Shown here piece by piece: positions 9,053 through 17,297 of a stretch of DNA of 64,000 nucleotides. Where the stretch lies: contig NZ_JAQGNQ010000053.1 in NCBI RefSeq assembly GCF_028291745.1, positions 62,001 to 126,000 on the forward strand, written 5' to 3'. The position numbers and the translations under genes are program-made. Source of the stretch: Ramlibacter sp. (GTDB lineage: Bacteria > Pseudomonadota > Gammaproteobacteria > Burkholderiales > Burkholderiaceae_C). Position 1 is the stretch's first letter. The number at the start of each line of letters is the position of its first letter. A model generated the notes under the pieces. That model ran no database searches, was not told the origin of the DNA, and saw only the letters and a program-made list of their open reading frames with translations.

Positions 9053-10027
9053 ATGCAGGCGCCGACGACGCTCCTGCGCTGGACGCGGTGGCTCACCCTG
9101 TGCGCCGCCGCGCTCCTGCTCGCGGGCTGCAGCACGCTGATCCCGCAGACGGTCGTGCTGCGCACCGACTGGCCCGCCGGTGTGCCGCGGCAAGTGGAGA
9201 TGACGCAAGTCCCCTTCTTCCCCCAGGACGAATACCAGTGCGGTCCGGCTGCCTTGGCGATGGCCATGAGCTACGCCGGCGACCGCGTGCTGCCGCAGGC
9301 GCTGGTCGAGGAGGTCTGGTTGCCCTCGCGGCACGGCAGCCTGCAGCTCGAGATGCTGGCCGCGCCGCGCCGGCATGGCCTGGTGAGCTACCGGCTCGAA
9401 CCCCGCTACGCCGACTTGCTGCGCGAAGTGGCCGCTGGCCACCCCGTGATCGTGCTGCAGGACGTCGGCATGCTGCTGCCCGAGTGGCACTACGCGGTGG
9501 TCAACGGCTTCGACTACGCGACCGGCACGATCTTCCTGCGCTCCGGGCTGAAGATGCGGCAGCAGATGCCGTTCTCCTATTTCGAGCGCACCTGGCTGGC
9601 CGGCAAGTACTGGGCGATGGTGGTCACGCGCACGGACGACATCGCCGCAACCGCGAGCGAGGCGCGCTGGCTCGATGCACTGCTGGGCGTTGCACGCGGT
9701 GGCGACGAGAACGCGGCGGTCACGGCGTATCGCACGGCGCTGGCGCGCTGGCCTGACAGCCTGCCCGCGGCCGTGGGGCTCGCCAACCACCTGCATGCAC
9801 GCGGGTCGCTGGACGAAGCGGCAGGCGTGCTGCGCACCGCGCTGCAGGAGCATCCGCAATCGGTGATCCTGCTGAACAACCTGGCGCAGACGCTCTCGGA
9901 CCAGGGCCGCAACAGCGAGGCGCTGGCGCTGATCCAGCGCGCCGGCGATCCGCAAAGCCCGTTCGCGCGCGACGTGCGATCGACCCGCCAGTTGATCGAA
10001 GAGCGACTGCGCAGTCCCGGGAGCTAG
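9053..10027 (+). CDS. PA2778 family lipoprotein cysteine peptidase with C-terminal TPR region
   Basis: Predicted 324-residue lipoprotein. Lipobox LLAGC places the lipidated Cys at 26. A C39-like peptidase domain follows at about 48-190, with the catalytic Cys63 in EYQCGPAALAMAM and His146 in EWHYAVVNGFDY. Residues about 200-310 form TPR-like helical repeats (ALARWPDSLPAAVGLANHLH and ILLNNLAQTLSDQGRNSEAL). C39 enzymes usually cleave leader peptides after double Gly, but no ABC transporter domain is present here. Given the 7-base spacing, the upstream PA2779-type protein is the natural candidate partner or substrate (inference). Confidence 0.88.
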   Translation: MQAPTTLLRWTRWLTLCAAALLLAGCSTLIPQTVVLRTDWPAGVPRQVEMTQVPFFPQDEYQCGPAALAMAMSYAGDRVLPQALVEEVWLPSRHGSLQLEMLAAPRRHGLVSYRLEPRYADLLREVAAGHPVIVLQDVGMLLPEWHYAVVNGFDYATGTIFLRSGLKMRQQMPFSYFERTWLAGKYWAMVVTRTDDIAATASEARWLDALLGVARGGDENAAVTAYRTALARWPDSLPAAVGLANHLHARGSLDEAAGVLRTALQEHPQSVILLNNLAQTLSDQGRNSEALALIQRAGDPQSPFARDVRSTRQLIEERLRSPGS

Positions 10028-10039
10028 CGTGAACAGGCC

Positions 10040-11089
10040 TTAAGCGAGTGCTTCGGCGACCCGGCTCACGAAGCTGCCGCTGTGCGCCGGGTCGATCCAG
10101 CGGACCACCACCACCGCCTGGTGCGCCGGATCCATCCACACGTAATGGCCGCCCGCGCCCACCATGAACCAGCTCTGCGGCGACGCAGCGCGGAACATCG
10201 CGCCCTCCCGATTGAGCCAGGCCAGCCGCCCGTAGAACGGCGCGATCGCGCAGGGCTGCTGCATGCGCGCGATCCATTCCGGCGGCAACAGCGCCTGCCC
10301 GGCATGCCGGCCGCCATCGAGCAGCATCTGGGCGATGCGGGCCTGGTCGCGCGCGCCGATGGACACCCCCCCGCCCCAGTGGCTGCCCCCCGGGACCGAC
10401 TGCATCCGCACTCCGTCGATGTCGACCCAGGCATCGTCGTAGCCCAGCCAGCGAAAGTCCTGGCCGCCGCCCAGCGGCCGCAGGATCGCGTCCGCGAACA
10501 CCTCGGGCAAGGGACGACGGAACACGTTCAGCAGCGCCAACGAGAGCTGGTTGATGCGCACGTCGTTGTATTCCCAGTAGCGGCCCGGCGCCTGCAGCAC
10601 CCGCCGCTCGCCCTTCTCGCCCTGTGGCGGCTTGGGGTCGTGGGACACGCGGCGGTGGTGCTCCACCTGGTCGGGCATGCCGAAGCAGCTGCCCTGCCAC
10701 TCGCTGGTCTGCTCCAGCATCTGGGCCCAGGTGATCGCGCGATTGTGCGCATCGTCGAAGCCGATGCCGGGCAGGCGCGAGGCAATCGTTTCCTCCACAT
10801 CGAGCAGGCCGCGCATCTGCGCCAGGCCGGCGAGCAGCGCGAGATAGGTCTTGGCGACGCTGAAGGTGAGATCGGCACGATCGGGCTCGCCCCAGGCGGC
10901 GACTTCGCGATCGCCCATGCGGATCACGCCCGAGACGCCCCCGCGCGCCTGCACCGGCCCGCGCAGGCGGTTGTACGGCGGCGGGTCGCTGTGGTGCACG
11001 CCCCAGCGCTCGGGGTCGCTGGCGGGATCGCGGGGCCAGGGCACCTCGTGGGCCTGGGCAAAGGCAATGGCTTCGGCAAAGCGGGACAT
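10040..11089 (-). CDS. serine hydrolase, class C beta-lactamase-like fold
   Basis: Predicted 349-residue protein of the beta-lactamase/transpeptidase-like family. The nucleophile motif SVAK places Ser77 and Lys80, and a Tyr-Asn motif lies in WEYNDVRIN. A late VGAGGHYVWMD segment may take the place of the KTG box. No signal peptide is visible, so it is probably cytoplasmic, which fits an esterase or amidase better than an antibiotic-degrading enzyme. ATG 11089 (MSRFAEAIAF) was preferred; the in-frame ATG 48 bases upstream adds an Arg-rich leader. It is divergent from the broken NUDIX gene. Confidence 0.88.
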   Translation of the reverse strand: MSRFAEAIAFAQAHEVPWPRDPASDPERWGVHHSDPPPYNRLRGPVQARGGVSGVIRMGDREVAAWGEPDRADLTFSVAKTYLALLAGLAQMRGLLDVEETIASRLPGIGFDDAHNRAITWAQMLEQTSEWQGSCFGMPDQVEHHRRVSHDPKPPQGEKGERRVLQAPGRYWEYNDVRINQLSLALLNVFRRPLPEVFADAILRPLGGGQDFRWLGYDDAWVDIDGVRMQSVPGGSHWGGGVSIGARDQARIAQMLLDGGRHAGQALLPPEWIARMQQPCAIAPFYGRLAWLNREGAMFRAASPQSWFMVGAGGHYVWMDPAHQAVVVVRWIDPAHSGSFVSRVAEALA

Positions 11090-11159
11090 GGCGCGCAGCA
11101 TACGGCCCGGCGCCGCCCGCGCGACGCGGGTCTTCACCGGGGTCTGCTAGCCTCGCTGC

Positions 11160-12025
11160 ATGGAGATCACCACCGTCGTCGACGAATCGCCCCCCGCACC
11201 CTCGGCCACCGTGGTGCTGCTGCGCGATGTGGAGGACGACCTCGAGGTGTTCCTGCTGCGCCGGCATGGCCGCTCGCAGGTGCTGGGGGGCGCCTACGTC
11301 TTTCCGGGCGGCAAGACGGACCCCGAGGATGGCGACTGGGTCGCGCGCCTGGACCGGCCGGCCGATCGCCTGCACGCGCTGCTGGGCGAGCCGGACCTTT
11401 CGGTTGCCGCGGCCGCTGCGCTGTTCGTCACAGCGATTCGCGAACTGTTCGAAGAGACCGGGCTGCTGCTGGCCGATGCGAGCCCCGAAGCGGCGCGGGC
11501 CCACTGGGCCGCGGTGCGCAGCGGGCGGGCCTTTGACGAATTGCGCGCCGCCGGCCTGTCGCTGGCGGCCGGCGCCTTGCATCCCTGGTCGCGATGGATC
11601 ACGCCGACCCTGGGCAGCGTGGGCCGCAAGCGCTTCGACACCCGCTTCTTCCTGGCGGCGGTGCCGCCGGGCCACCACGCCACGCACGACGAACACGAAG
11701 CGACCGAGAGCATCTGGCTCACCCCGCGCGCGGCGCTGCGCCGCTACTGGGACGGCGGCTCGAGCTGGCCCCGCCGCAGATCATGAGCCTCGCACACCTG
11801 GCGCGGCATCGCCGCGTCGCGAGCGTACTGGCGGCGGCCGCGACGCGCCTGCCGCCGTGCATCCTGCCGGAGGCGCACTATCGCGAAGGCGTGCGCGTGC
11901 TGTGCTATCCGGGCGACCCGAGGCATCCGCGCGGCGACCAGGTGCTGCCCGGGCCGACGCGCCTGTCCTGGCGCAACGGGCGTTTCGAGCCCGACGCGGG
12001 GCTGGCGATCCTGCTGGGCGACTGA
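11160..12025 (+). pseudogene. NUDIX hydrolase (NUDT19-like), single-base frameshift
   Basis: Reads as one NUDIX hydrolase split over two frames. The first frame (11160-11786) starts MEITTVVDE and holds FPGGKTDPED and the helix IRELFEETGLL; the long insert between these halves of the Nudix box is typical of NUDT19-like enzymes. It runs out at RRYWDGGSSWPRRRS and a stop. The other frame carries the expected continuation, LELAPPQIMSLAHLARHRR, up to the stop at 12025. A single missing base near 11757-11762 (GACGGCGGCTCGAG) would account for the break. A recent inactivating deletion and a sequencing error look the same from here. Confidence 0.82.
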
Positions 12026-12398
12026 GCGCGCGGCCCCGAGGTCCCACAGCCGGGCGCAAGCAAGGCCTACAAGTGCACGCGCGGCCGGCCTGCGCGTGCG
12101 ACTGGGAGCGCAGGCTTCAATACCTGCAAAGCCAGCCGGTTTTCCGCGTCACAAAGACAGGTATCGGACTCTCCGCCTCCGCAGGCGATCAGCGAGAACA
12201 TTGTCCAGTGGGCCGGCTGGTTTCCCCTTGCGGAGAAATGGCGCACCCCCCGGGTGCGCCATTTTTATTGCTGCCCACGGAACACCGTCAGCAGCGCGAT
12301 TGCGGCTCCCACGCGGCGCCGCGTTTTCCACCTACAGGGCTGGCCCGCAGCGCGCACCTACGCTATCGGCCAAGGTCATACATGCAGCCGGAGAACCC
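12026..12398. other. 373-bp intergenic stretch with paired segments
   Basis: No convincing coding sequence. Several complementary segments are visible: GCACGCGC with GCGCGTGC (about 12074-12099), ATACCTG 12120-12126 with CAGGTAT 12158-12164, CCAGCCGG near 12132-12139 with CCGGCTGG near 12213-12220, and TCTCCGC 12170-12176 with GCGGAGA near 12230-12236. The stretch reaches a strong intrinsic terminator at 12236-12266 before the next gene starts. A TACAAG element at 12068-12073 could be a -10 box. A small structured RNA of about 190 bases would fit, but I match it to no known RNA family. Confidence 0.4.
12236..12266 (+). terminator. strong intrinsic terminator
   Basis: Perfect 13-bp stem: AAATGGCGCACCC (12236-12248), CCC loop, GGGTGCGCCATTT (12252-12264), followed by a T-rich run. 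It is oriented for plus-strand transcription and lies about 210 bases after the NUDIX stop, so it may end a read-through transcript or a separate small RNA. Confidence 0.85.
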
Positions 12399-12575
12399 AT
12401 GAGTCCCCTGATGATGCGTCTCTTCACCCTGGTCGGGATCGCGCTCGCCGCCGCCAGCATGCAGCTGAGGGCGCGCGCGGACACCCTGCCCGGCACCCAG
12501 GCGCGGCACCCGGTGGTGATGGTCGCCGGCAACGGCAGTTGCTTGGCGGCGGGCACCCAGTGGCGCTCGCGCTGA
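12399..12575 (+). CDS. small exported hypothetical protein
   Basis: Predicted 58-residue peptide with a signal-like N-terminus (hydrophobic at about 7-20), then a short polar remainder with one Cys. I recognise no family. A GGAGAA purine run lies upstream of the ATG. The stop is only 8 bases before the GTG of the DUF4864 gene, and the end of this frame supplies that gene's GAGGA ribosome-binding site, which suggests translational coupling. Being short and unmatched, it could be spurious. Confidence 0.45.
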   Translation: MSPLMMRLFTLVGIALAAASMQLRARADTLPGTQARHPVVMVAGNGSCLAAGTQWRSR

Positions 12576-12583
12576 GGACGGCC

Positions 12584-13102
12584 GTGCAGTATCGACCTTC
12601 CCCGCAGGATTTCCAGCTGCATCCCCGCCGCCCGCGGCGTACCTGGCGCCGTACCGCGGGCGCCTGGTCGATGCTGTTCGGCGGCGTGCTGGCGTTCGCC
12701 TTGTACACGTCGCATCACCCGCGCCACGCGGCGCCCGGCACGCCGGCCGTGGGCCCGGTGCAGGTCGTGCAGCAGGTGGTGCAACAGCAGTTGCAGGCGT
12801 TGGCGACGCAGGACGCGATGCAGGCGTTCGCGCTGGCCGACAACGAAATGCGCACGCAGTTCGGCAGTGCCGAAGCCTTCCTCACCACGGTGCGCGAGCA
12901 ATACCCGATGCTGATGCATCCGGCCAGCGTGCTGTTCCTCAAGCCGGAGACCGACGGCTCGGTGGCCATGCAGAAGGTGCGGCTCACCGACGACGACGGC
13001 TCGTCGTGGTCGCTCACCTACCTGTTGAACCGGCAGAACGACAACCAGTGGCGCATCAGCGGCTGCGTGGTCACGCCGGAGGGCAAGCGGGTACTGACCT
13101 GA
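12584..13102 (+). CDS. DUF4864 domain protein, membrane-anchored
   Basis: Predicted 172-residue protein. A basic N-terminus and one hydrophobic segment (about 27-42, SMLFGGVLAFALYTSHH) are followed by a DUF4864-like domain at about 65-170: QQQLQALATQDAMQAFALAD, then YPMLMHPASVLFLKP and a beta-rich LTYLLNRQNDNQWRISGC end. The domain has an NTF2-like helix-plus-sheet look, and its function is not established. GTG 12584 was chosen because TGAGGA sits at the right distance upstream; the frame upstream of it encodes no plausible protein. Confidence 0.75.
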   Translation: MQYRPSPQDFQLHPRRPRRTWRRTAGAWSMLFGGVLAFALYTSHHPRHAAPGTPAVGPVQVVQQVVQQQLQALATQDAMQAFALADNEMRTQFGSAEAFLTTVREQYPMLMHPASVLFLKPETDGSVAMQKVRLTDDDGSSWSLTYLLNRQNDNQWRISGCVVTPEGKRVLT

Positions 13103-13136
13103 TCCCGGCTCAAGGCCGCAATGTCATTGCACCATC

Positions 13137-13163
13137 AAAAAGGGCCGCTTGCGCGGCCCTTTC
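13137..13163. terminator. bidirectional intrinsic terminator
   Basis: AAAGGGCCGC (13139-13148) pairs perfectly with GCGGCCCTTT (13153-13162) around a TTGC loop. A runs on one side and T runs on the other serve both the DUF4864 gene and the convergent exported-protein gene. Confidence 0.85.
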
Positions 13164-13179
13164 TGCTGTCGCCTCGTAC

Positions 13180-13548
13180 TCAGTTGCGGTCGGCCTTGGC
13201 CACGTGCTTGTGCTTCTTGGACTTCTTGGCGTGGTGCGTGCCACCGGCCATCGAGCCGCTGTTGCTGGCCATGGCACCGGAGTTCATCGAGCTGCCGGTG
13301 CCGCTGCTCATGGACGTGCCGGTGGAAGCGGCCGAGGTGGCAGCGGTGCTGCCGGCGCTGGAGCCCTGGGCCGCGGCGCCATTGCCGCCCGGGGTGCCGG
13401 TCGTGCCCATGGGGGTGCCTTCGGGGCTGCGCTGGCCGGCGCCGATGGCGGCGTTGGTGGCGGGACGGGGCGGCACGCCCTGGGCGAAGGCGAAGCTGAC
13501 GGAAGCCGCGCAGATGGCAGCGGCGAGGATCTTGGACGTGGTGGACAT
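13180..13548 (-). CDS. small exported low-complexity protein
   Basis: Predicted 122-residue protein. The signal peptide covers 1-22 (cleavage after AFA). The mature part is almost wholly Gly, Ser, Thr, Ala and Met, ending in a short basic His/Lys tail (THHAKKSKKHKHVAKADRN). Such composition indicates a disordered periplasmic or envelope protein. An AAAGGAG ribosome-binding site precedes the ATG. It resembles in style, not alignable sequence, the two small exported proteins near 45-46.6 kb. Function unknown. Confidence 0.75.
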   Translation of the reverse strand: MSTTSKILAAAICAASVSFAFAQGVPPRPATNAAIGAGQRSPEGTPMGTTGTPGGNGAAAQGSSAGSTAATSAASTGTSMSSGTGSSMNSGAMASNSGSMAGGTHHAKKSKKHKHVAKADRN

Positions 13549-13686
13549 TTTTTCAGGACTCCTTTGGTTGGACTTGGTAGCGCGCCGGCAAGCGAGGCCA
13601 GCACTGCCAACATACGTTTCTCTCGCTGAGGCAACGTCAGTGCCGGGCGCGCACCCCTGTCGGAAAGCACCGATGACGCAACGGCC

Positions 13687-14334
13687 TTAGAGATCCTGGA
13701 ACACCTGCTGCATGGTGGTGGTCTCCGGCATCACATACACCACGCTGCGCGCGTTGCCCAGGACGCGCTCCACCACCTGTTCGTAGAAGCCCACCGGCAC
13801 CACCACGCAGCCCCAGGACAGGCGCCGGCCCGCGGGCTGCGCCTTGACCAGCCGCGAATTGCGCGTCCCGTAAGCGAAGCCGGGGCGCAACCGGTGGATG
13901 GCGAACGCGCTGTCGTAATCGACCCAGACGACGTTCTCGCCCTTCACATTGCGACCGGGACTCGCCTCGAAGCGGCCGGCGGGCGTGGTGCGTTCCTGGG
14001 GTGGCACCTTGCCGGTCTGCGCGTGCTCGCCCACGTGGGGCGCAATGTCGTCGCCCAAGGCGCTGCCCAGGAGCACGGGCGAGTGGCCGGCCAGGTGGCC
14101 GTCCGCGCGGAACACGTAGATGTGGGCGTTGCGCTTGTCGACGATCGCGAACGCCTTGCCGTGGGCGTCCTTCTTCTGCATGACCCAGTCCACGAGGCGG
14201 CTGGCCTCGATCGACGGGCGCGTCGCAAGCAATTCCTGCGGTGCTGCCTGCGCAGCGGTGCCAGCCCAGGCGGCCAGCGCGATCCATGCCGTACTGCCGG
14301 CTGCGTGACGCAGCCATCGGCTCCATTGCCCCAT
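13687..14334 (-). CDS. L,D-transpeptidase-like protein (YkuD fold), copy 1
   Basis: Predicted 215-residue exported protein with a signal peptide at 1-30 (cleavage after AQA). The YkuD-like domain has YVFRADGHLAGHSPVLLG, a TTPAGRF block at 116-122, His147 in AIHRLRP and the presumed catalytic Cys176 in LSWGCVVVP. L,D-transpeptidases cross-link peptidoglycan or attach proteins to it in the periplasm. The usual SHGC-Ile/Val-Arg motif reads SWGCVVV, so the motif His and Arg are both changed and activity is uncertain. A related gene on the same strand lies 95 bases upstream of its start. Confidence 0.85.
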   Translation of the reverse strand: MGQWSRWLRHAAGSTAWIALAAWAGTAAQAAPQELLATRPSIEASRLVDWVMQKKDAHGKAFAIVDKRNAHIYVFRADGHLAGHSPVLLGSALGDDIAPHVGEHAQTGKVPPQERTTPAGRFEASPGRNVKGENVVWVDYDSAFAIHRLRPGFAYGTRNSRLVKAQPAGRRLSWGCVVVPVGFYEQVVERVLGNARSVVYVMPETTTMQQVFQDL

Positions 14335-14429
14335 CGTCCCCTCCGGACCGAGCCGCCAATGGCTCAGCTGAGGGGAATGCTAGCAAGCTCGGCCGTGGGC
14401 CGGCAAGGACCCACAAGGTAACAGCTTGC

Positions 14430-15347
14430 TCAGCGGGAGGCCGGGCGCAGGGAGACCTTCTGCAGTGCGTCGCCGCGCGCAGCGGCAAGCCGGGTCGCCT
14501 GCTGTTGCCGCCAGGCGGCGACCTGCTGCGCGTCGTTGACGTCGAAGGCGCCGAACATCTCCTGCGCCGTCTTCACCTCGGGCAGCACGTAGATGATGGC
14601 GCCCTGCTTGCGCACGGTGGGAGCAAGCACGTTCTCGTAGAAGCTGACCGGCAGGTTGATGCAGCCGAAGGAGATGCGGTTGTCGTCGGTGGAGAGCGAC
14701 GCGAGGCGCTCCAGTCGCCGCTCCCGCGCCACCAGCGGGCGGATGCGGTGCATGGAGACGGCGGCGTTGTAGTCGACCCAGACGACGTCCTCGTGGCCGG
14801 AGTTCAGGCCCGGCTCGGCCACGAAGCGCCCGGCCGGCGTGGTCTTCTCCTCGGGGCGCACGGCGGACAAGGGCTTGTCGCCGACGCCCGGGAAAGTGTC
14901 GTCGCCGCGCGCGGAACCGAGCAGCGCCGGAGCGCTGTCCTTGAGCCGGCCATCCGGCGCAAAGACGTAGACGCGCGCGTCCTTCTTGTCCACGATCACG
15001 AAGGCGTGCCGGCCATTGTTGCCGGTGAAGACCGCCCAGTCGGCGACCTGGCGAGCCTGCGGGCTCGGGTCTTCATCGCGGAAGTCGGCCCGGCGCACGG
15101 CAGGGGCCGCGTCCCGCGACTGGCCAGGCGGAGTGTCGCCCGCCTGCCCTTGCGGGGCAGCAGGGGCCGTGGCGACCGCGGCCTGCTGCTGCGCCTCGCG
15201 GTTCTTCGCCATCCGCAGCGGCGGCACGATCAGCACCAGCAGGGCGGCCCCGATCAGGAGCCCTTTCTGCAGCGATTCGACGAATTCGGAACGGCCGGCC
15301 TTCTGGCCTGGCGCAGCGCCGTCACGATCGAATTGGGGTTCTGGCAT
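14430..15347 (-). CDS. L,D-transpeptidase-like protein (YkuD fold), copy 2, membrane-anchored
   Basis: Predicted 305-residue paralogue of the downstream gene. A cytoplasmic head (about 1-30) precedes one membrane helix (GLLIGAALLVLIVPP). A Gln/Ala/Pro-rich linker follows, then the YkuD-like domain with YVFAPDGRLKDSAPALLG, TTPAGRF, a SMHRIRP histidine and Cys in RISFGCINLP. As in copy 1 the His of the standard SHGC motif is replaced, here by Phe. The anchor would hold the enzyme at the outer face of the inner membrane. ATG 15347 was chosen because the in-frame ATG upstream adds only 15 residues with no clear ribosome-binding site. Confidence 0.83.
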   Translation of the reverse strand: MPEPQFDRDGAAPGQKAGRSEFVESLQKGLLIGAALLVLIVPPLRMAKNREAQQQAAVATAPAAPQGQAGDTPPGQSRDAAPAVRRADFRDEDPSPQARQVADWAVFTGNNGRHAFVIVDKKDARVYVFAPDGRLKDSAPALLGSARGDDTFPGVGDKPLSAVRPEEKTTPAGRFVAEPGLNSGHEDVVWVDYNAAVSMHRIRPLVARERRLERLASLSTDDNRISFGCINLPVSFYENVLAPTVRKQGAIIYVLPEVKTAQEMFGAFDVNDAQQVAAWRQQQATRLAAARGDALQKVSLRPASR

Positions 15348-15440
15348 GGACAGCTTCTCGCAGTGGACCCTGGGCTTGGGAAACGGCAGCACCGGCGCGC
15401 TGTGCGCCCGCGTGGCTGCGCCGGGAGGAGCGCAGCGGCG

Positions 15441-15620
15441 TCAGGCGGCCTCGGCGCCGCCGGAGGCTTCGTGCATCCAGCGTTCGATCTGCAGCGCCGG
15501 ATCCGCGCACTCGCAGCCGAGGGCGAAGTCGGAATCGTCGAAGGTGGAATACGCCGAGGCATCCAGGCCCGTCGCAATGGCGGTGGCACCGGTTGGCATG
15601 GACGGCTGCATTTCAGGCAT
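15441..15620 (-). CDS. small hypothetical protein, 59 residues
   Basis: Short acidic protein (MPEMQPSMPTGATAIATG at the N-terminus) with two close Cys residues in LGCECADP and an acidic/aromatic end. No family recognised. Support comes from an AAGGAGA ribosome-binding site eight bases before the ATG and from its position as the first gene of a same-strand run with the two L,D-transpeptidase-like genes. The promoter region upstream holds GTAGGAGCACGCCTAC, an inverted repeat at about 15700-15715. Confidence 0.6.
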   Translation of the reverse strand: MPEMQPSMPTGATAIATGLDASAYSTFDDSDFALGCECADPALQIERWMHEASGGAEAA

Positions 15621-15737
15621 GGCGACTCTCCTTCTTATCGAAGAGTCATTGTTCGCGGGAGTGCCGTCGTTGGCGTATCCGCCGCACACTCAAGCAATCG
15701 TAGGAGCACGCCTACGCATGAGTACAAATCACGGCTT

Positions 15738-16655
15738 TCAGGCGGGAAGTACGGGTTTACCCCGCAGCTTGCGCACCATCGCGTACACGGCCACGAGCAC
15801 CGAGCCCGCGAGCACGCCGACCAGGCCATCGAGCAGCATGCCCAGGGGCGCACTCCAGGCACCGGCATCGGACCTCGCGTCCTCAATCGCGTGATGCAGC
15901 GGCGCGACGCCGTGCTCCAGGATGCTGCCGCCCACGAGGAACATGGCCGCCGTGCCGCCGACCGACAGTGCCTTCATCAGCCACGGCGCTGCCCACAGGA
16001 TGCCGTTGCCGATCGCACGCAGCAGCGCGGCGCCCCGGCGACTCAGATGCAGGCCCAGGTCGTCGAGCTTCACGATGGCGGCGACCAGACCGTAGACGCC
16101 GGCGGTCATCACGAGCGCGATCGCCACCATCACCGCGACGCGCGTGAGGAAGTCCTGGCCCGCGACGGTGCCGAGGGCGATCACGATGATCTCCCCGGAG
16201 AGAATGAAGTCGGTGCGGATCGCACCCTTGATCTTTTCCTGTTCGAAGGCGCACAGGTCCACGCTCTCGTCGGCCACCGCATCCTGCAGCCGCCGATGTT
16301 CGCTCTCGTCCTCCTGCGCGCTGTGCAGCAGGCGATGCGCCAGTTTCTCCGCCGCCTCGAAACTGAGATAGGCGCCACCGACCATCAGCAGCGGTGTCAC
16401 CGCCCAGGGCGCGATCGTGCTGATGGCCAGCGCCGCCGGCACCAGGATCGCCTTGTTCACCAGCGAGCCCTTGGCCACCGCCCAGACCACAGGCAGCTCG
16501 CGCTCGGCGCGCACGCCGCTGACCTGCTGGGCGTTCAGCGCGAGGTCGTCGCCCAGCACGCCGGCGGTCTTCGTGGCCGCGACCTTGGTCAGGACGGAGA
16601 CGTCGTCGAGCAGGCCGGCGATGTCGTCAAGCAGTGCGAGCAGGCTGGTGGCCAT
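15738..16655 (-). CDS. DUF808 (YedI-type) inner membrane protein
   Basis: Predicted 305-residue multi-pass membrane protein. The start [24 protein letters not shown] is the hallmark of DUF808/YedI proteins, followed by [18 protein letters not shown]. Hydrophobic segments lie at about 75-105, 160-215 and 235-300, with a charged loop near 110-155 ([16 protein letters not shown]). The role of this family is not established. The start at 16655 is fixed by homology; the frame continues open for 63 codons upstream without protein-like sequence. Confidence 0.9.
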   Translation of the reverse strand: MATSLLALLDDIAGLLDDVSVLTKVAATKTAGVLGDDLALNAQQVSGVRAERELPVVWAVAKGSLVNKAILVPAALAISTIAPWAVTPLLMVGGAYLSFEAAEKLAHRLLHSAQEDESEHRRLQDAVADESVDLCAFEQEKIKGAIRTDFILSGEIIVIALGTVAGQDFLTRVAVMVAIALVMTAGVYGLVAAIVKLDDLGLHLSRRGAALLRAIGNGILWAAPWLMKALSVGGTAAMFLVGGSILEHGVAPLHHAIEDARSDAGAWSAPLGMLLDGLVGVLAGSVLVAVYAMVRKLRGKPVLPA

Positions 16656-16695
16656 GGGTGATGCGGGGAGCCAAAGCGGCTGATTATGATCAGCG

Positions 16696-16983
16696 ATGAC
16701 CATGGCCGCGCCGGCCACGTACCAGGCCGTGCTGCAACCCTCGGGCCGCAGCTTCTCCGCGTCCGCAAACCGCACCTTGCTGGCCGCAGCCGCGGAGGCA
16801 GGGATCGTGCTGGCCAGTTCGTGCCGCAACGGCACCTGCCGCACCTGCCTGCGCGCGCTGCATGCGGGCAGCGTGCACTACGCCATCCCCTGGCCCGGCC
16901 TGCTGCCGGAAGAGCGCAGCGCCGGCAACGTGGTGCTGCCGTGCGTGGCTTACCCGTGCTCGGATGTGGTGTTGGGAGACTGA
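16696..16983 (+). CDS. 2Fe-2S ferredoxin, plant type
   Basis: Predicted 95-residue soluble electron carrier. The cluster ligands are Cys43, Cys48 and Cys51 in [11 protein letters not shown] and Cys83 in VVLPCVAYP, matching the C-x4-C-x2-C...C pattern of plant-type ferredoxins. Its redox partner is unknown; no reductase or oxygenase is adjacent. It is divergent from the DUF808 gene with only 40 bases between starts, so the promoters must overlap. Confidence 0.9.
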   Translation: MTMAAPATYQAVLQPSGRSFSASANRTLLAAAAEAGIVLASSCRNGTCRTCLRALHAGSVHYAIPWPGLLPEERSAGNVVLPCVAYPCSDVVLGD

Positions 16984-16994
16984 AGCTGCGCGCC

Positions 16995-17183
16995 TCAGTA
17001 ATTGCCCGTGCGGTACGGGCTGCGCGGCACGTATTTGTGCTCGCCGTCGGGAATGGGTTCAGCCGTCGGGTCCGGGCGATGCTGGACCGAATTGCTGCCC
17101 TCGCTCCCGGACGGCGGCCGGCGCCGGGCCCGCGGCGACTCGGCCTGGGGCTTCGGCTTGCTCGAACGTCGGTAGAGGTTCAT
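16995..17183 (-). CDS. small basic hypothetical protein, 62 residues
   Basis: Short, Arg/Pro/Ser-rich, probably disordered protein ending in YVPRSPYRTGNY. No family recognised. AAGGTGG lies six bases upstream of the ATG at 17183. Upstream on the same strand GTCGGAC and CCTACAA are spaced 17 bases apart, which looks promoter-like. It converges on the ferredoxin gene with a 12-bp gap. Length and composition leave some doubt. Confidence 0.5.
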   Translation of the reverse strand: MNLYRRSSKPKPQAESPRARRRPPSGSEGSNSVQHRPDPTAEPIPDGEHKYVPRSPYRTGNY

Positions 17184-17297
17184 GCGGCCACCTTAGGATT
17201 CGTCCCTGGGGCGTGTTGTAGGACGCTCACCCTGCGCGTGTCCGACGGGCACCGACGAAGCAGTGCACGCCTGCCAACAATGGCATAGTCCCGCCCC

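Noticed and set aside
10040-11089. Antibiotic-inactivating beta-lactamase
   Set aside because: No signal peptide, and the C-terminal KTG motif is not evident; a general serine hydrolase is the safer call.
12096-12575. 159-residue gene covering the terminator region
   Set aside because: It would read through a perfect intrinsic terminator and palindromic DNA; only the segment from ATG 12399 looks like a signal peptide.
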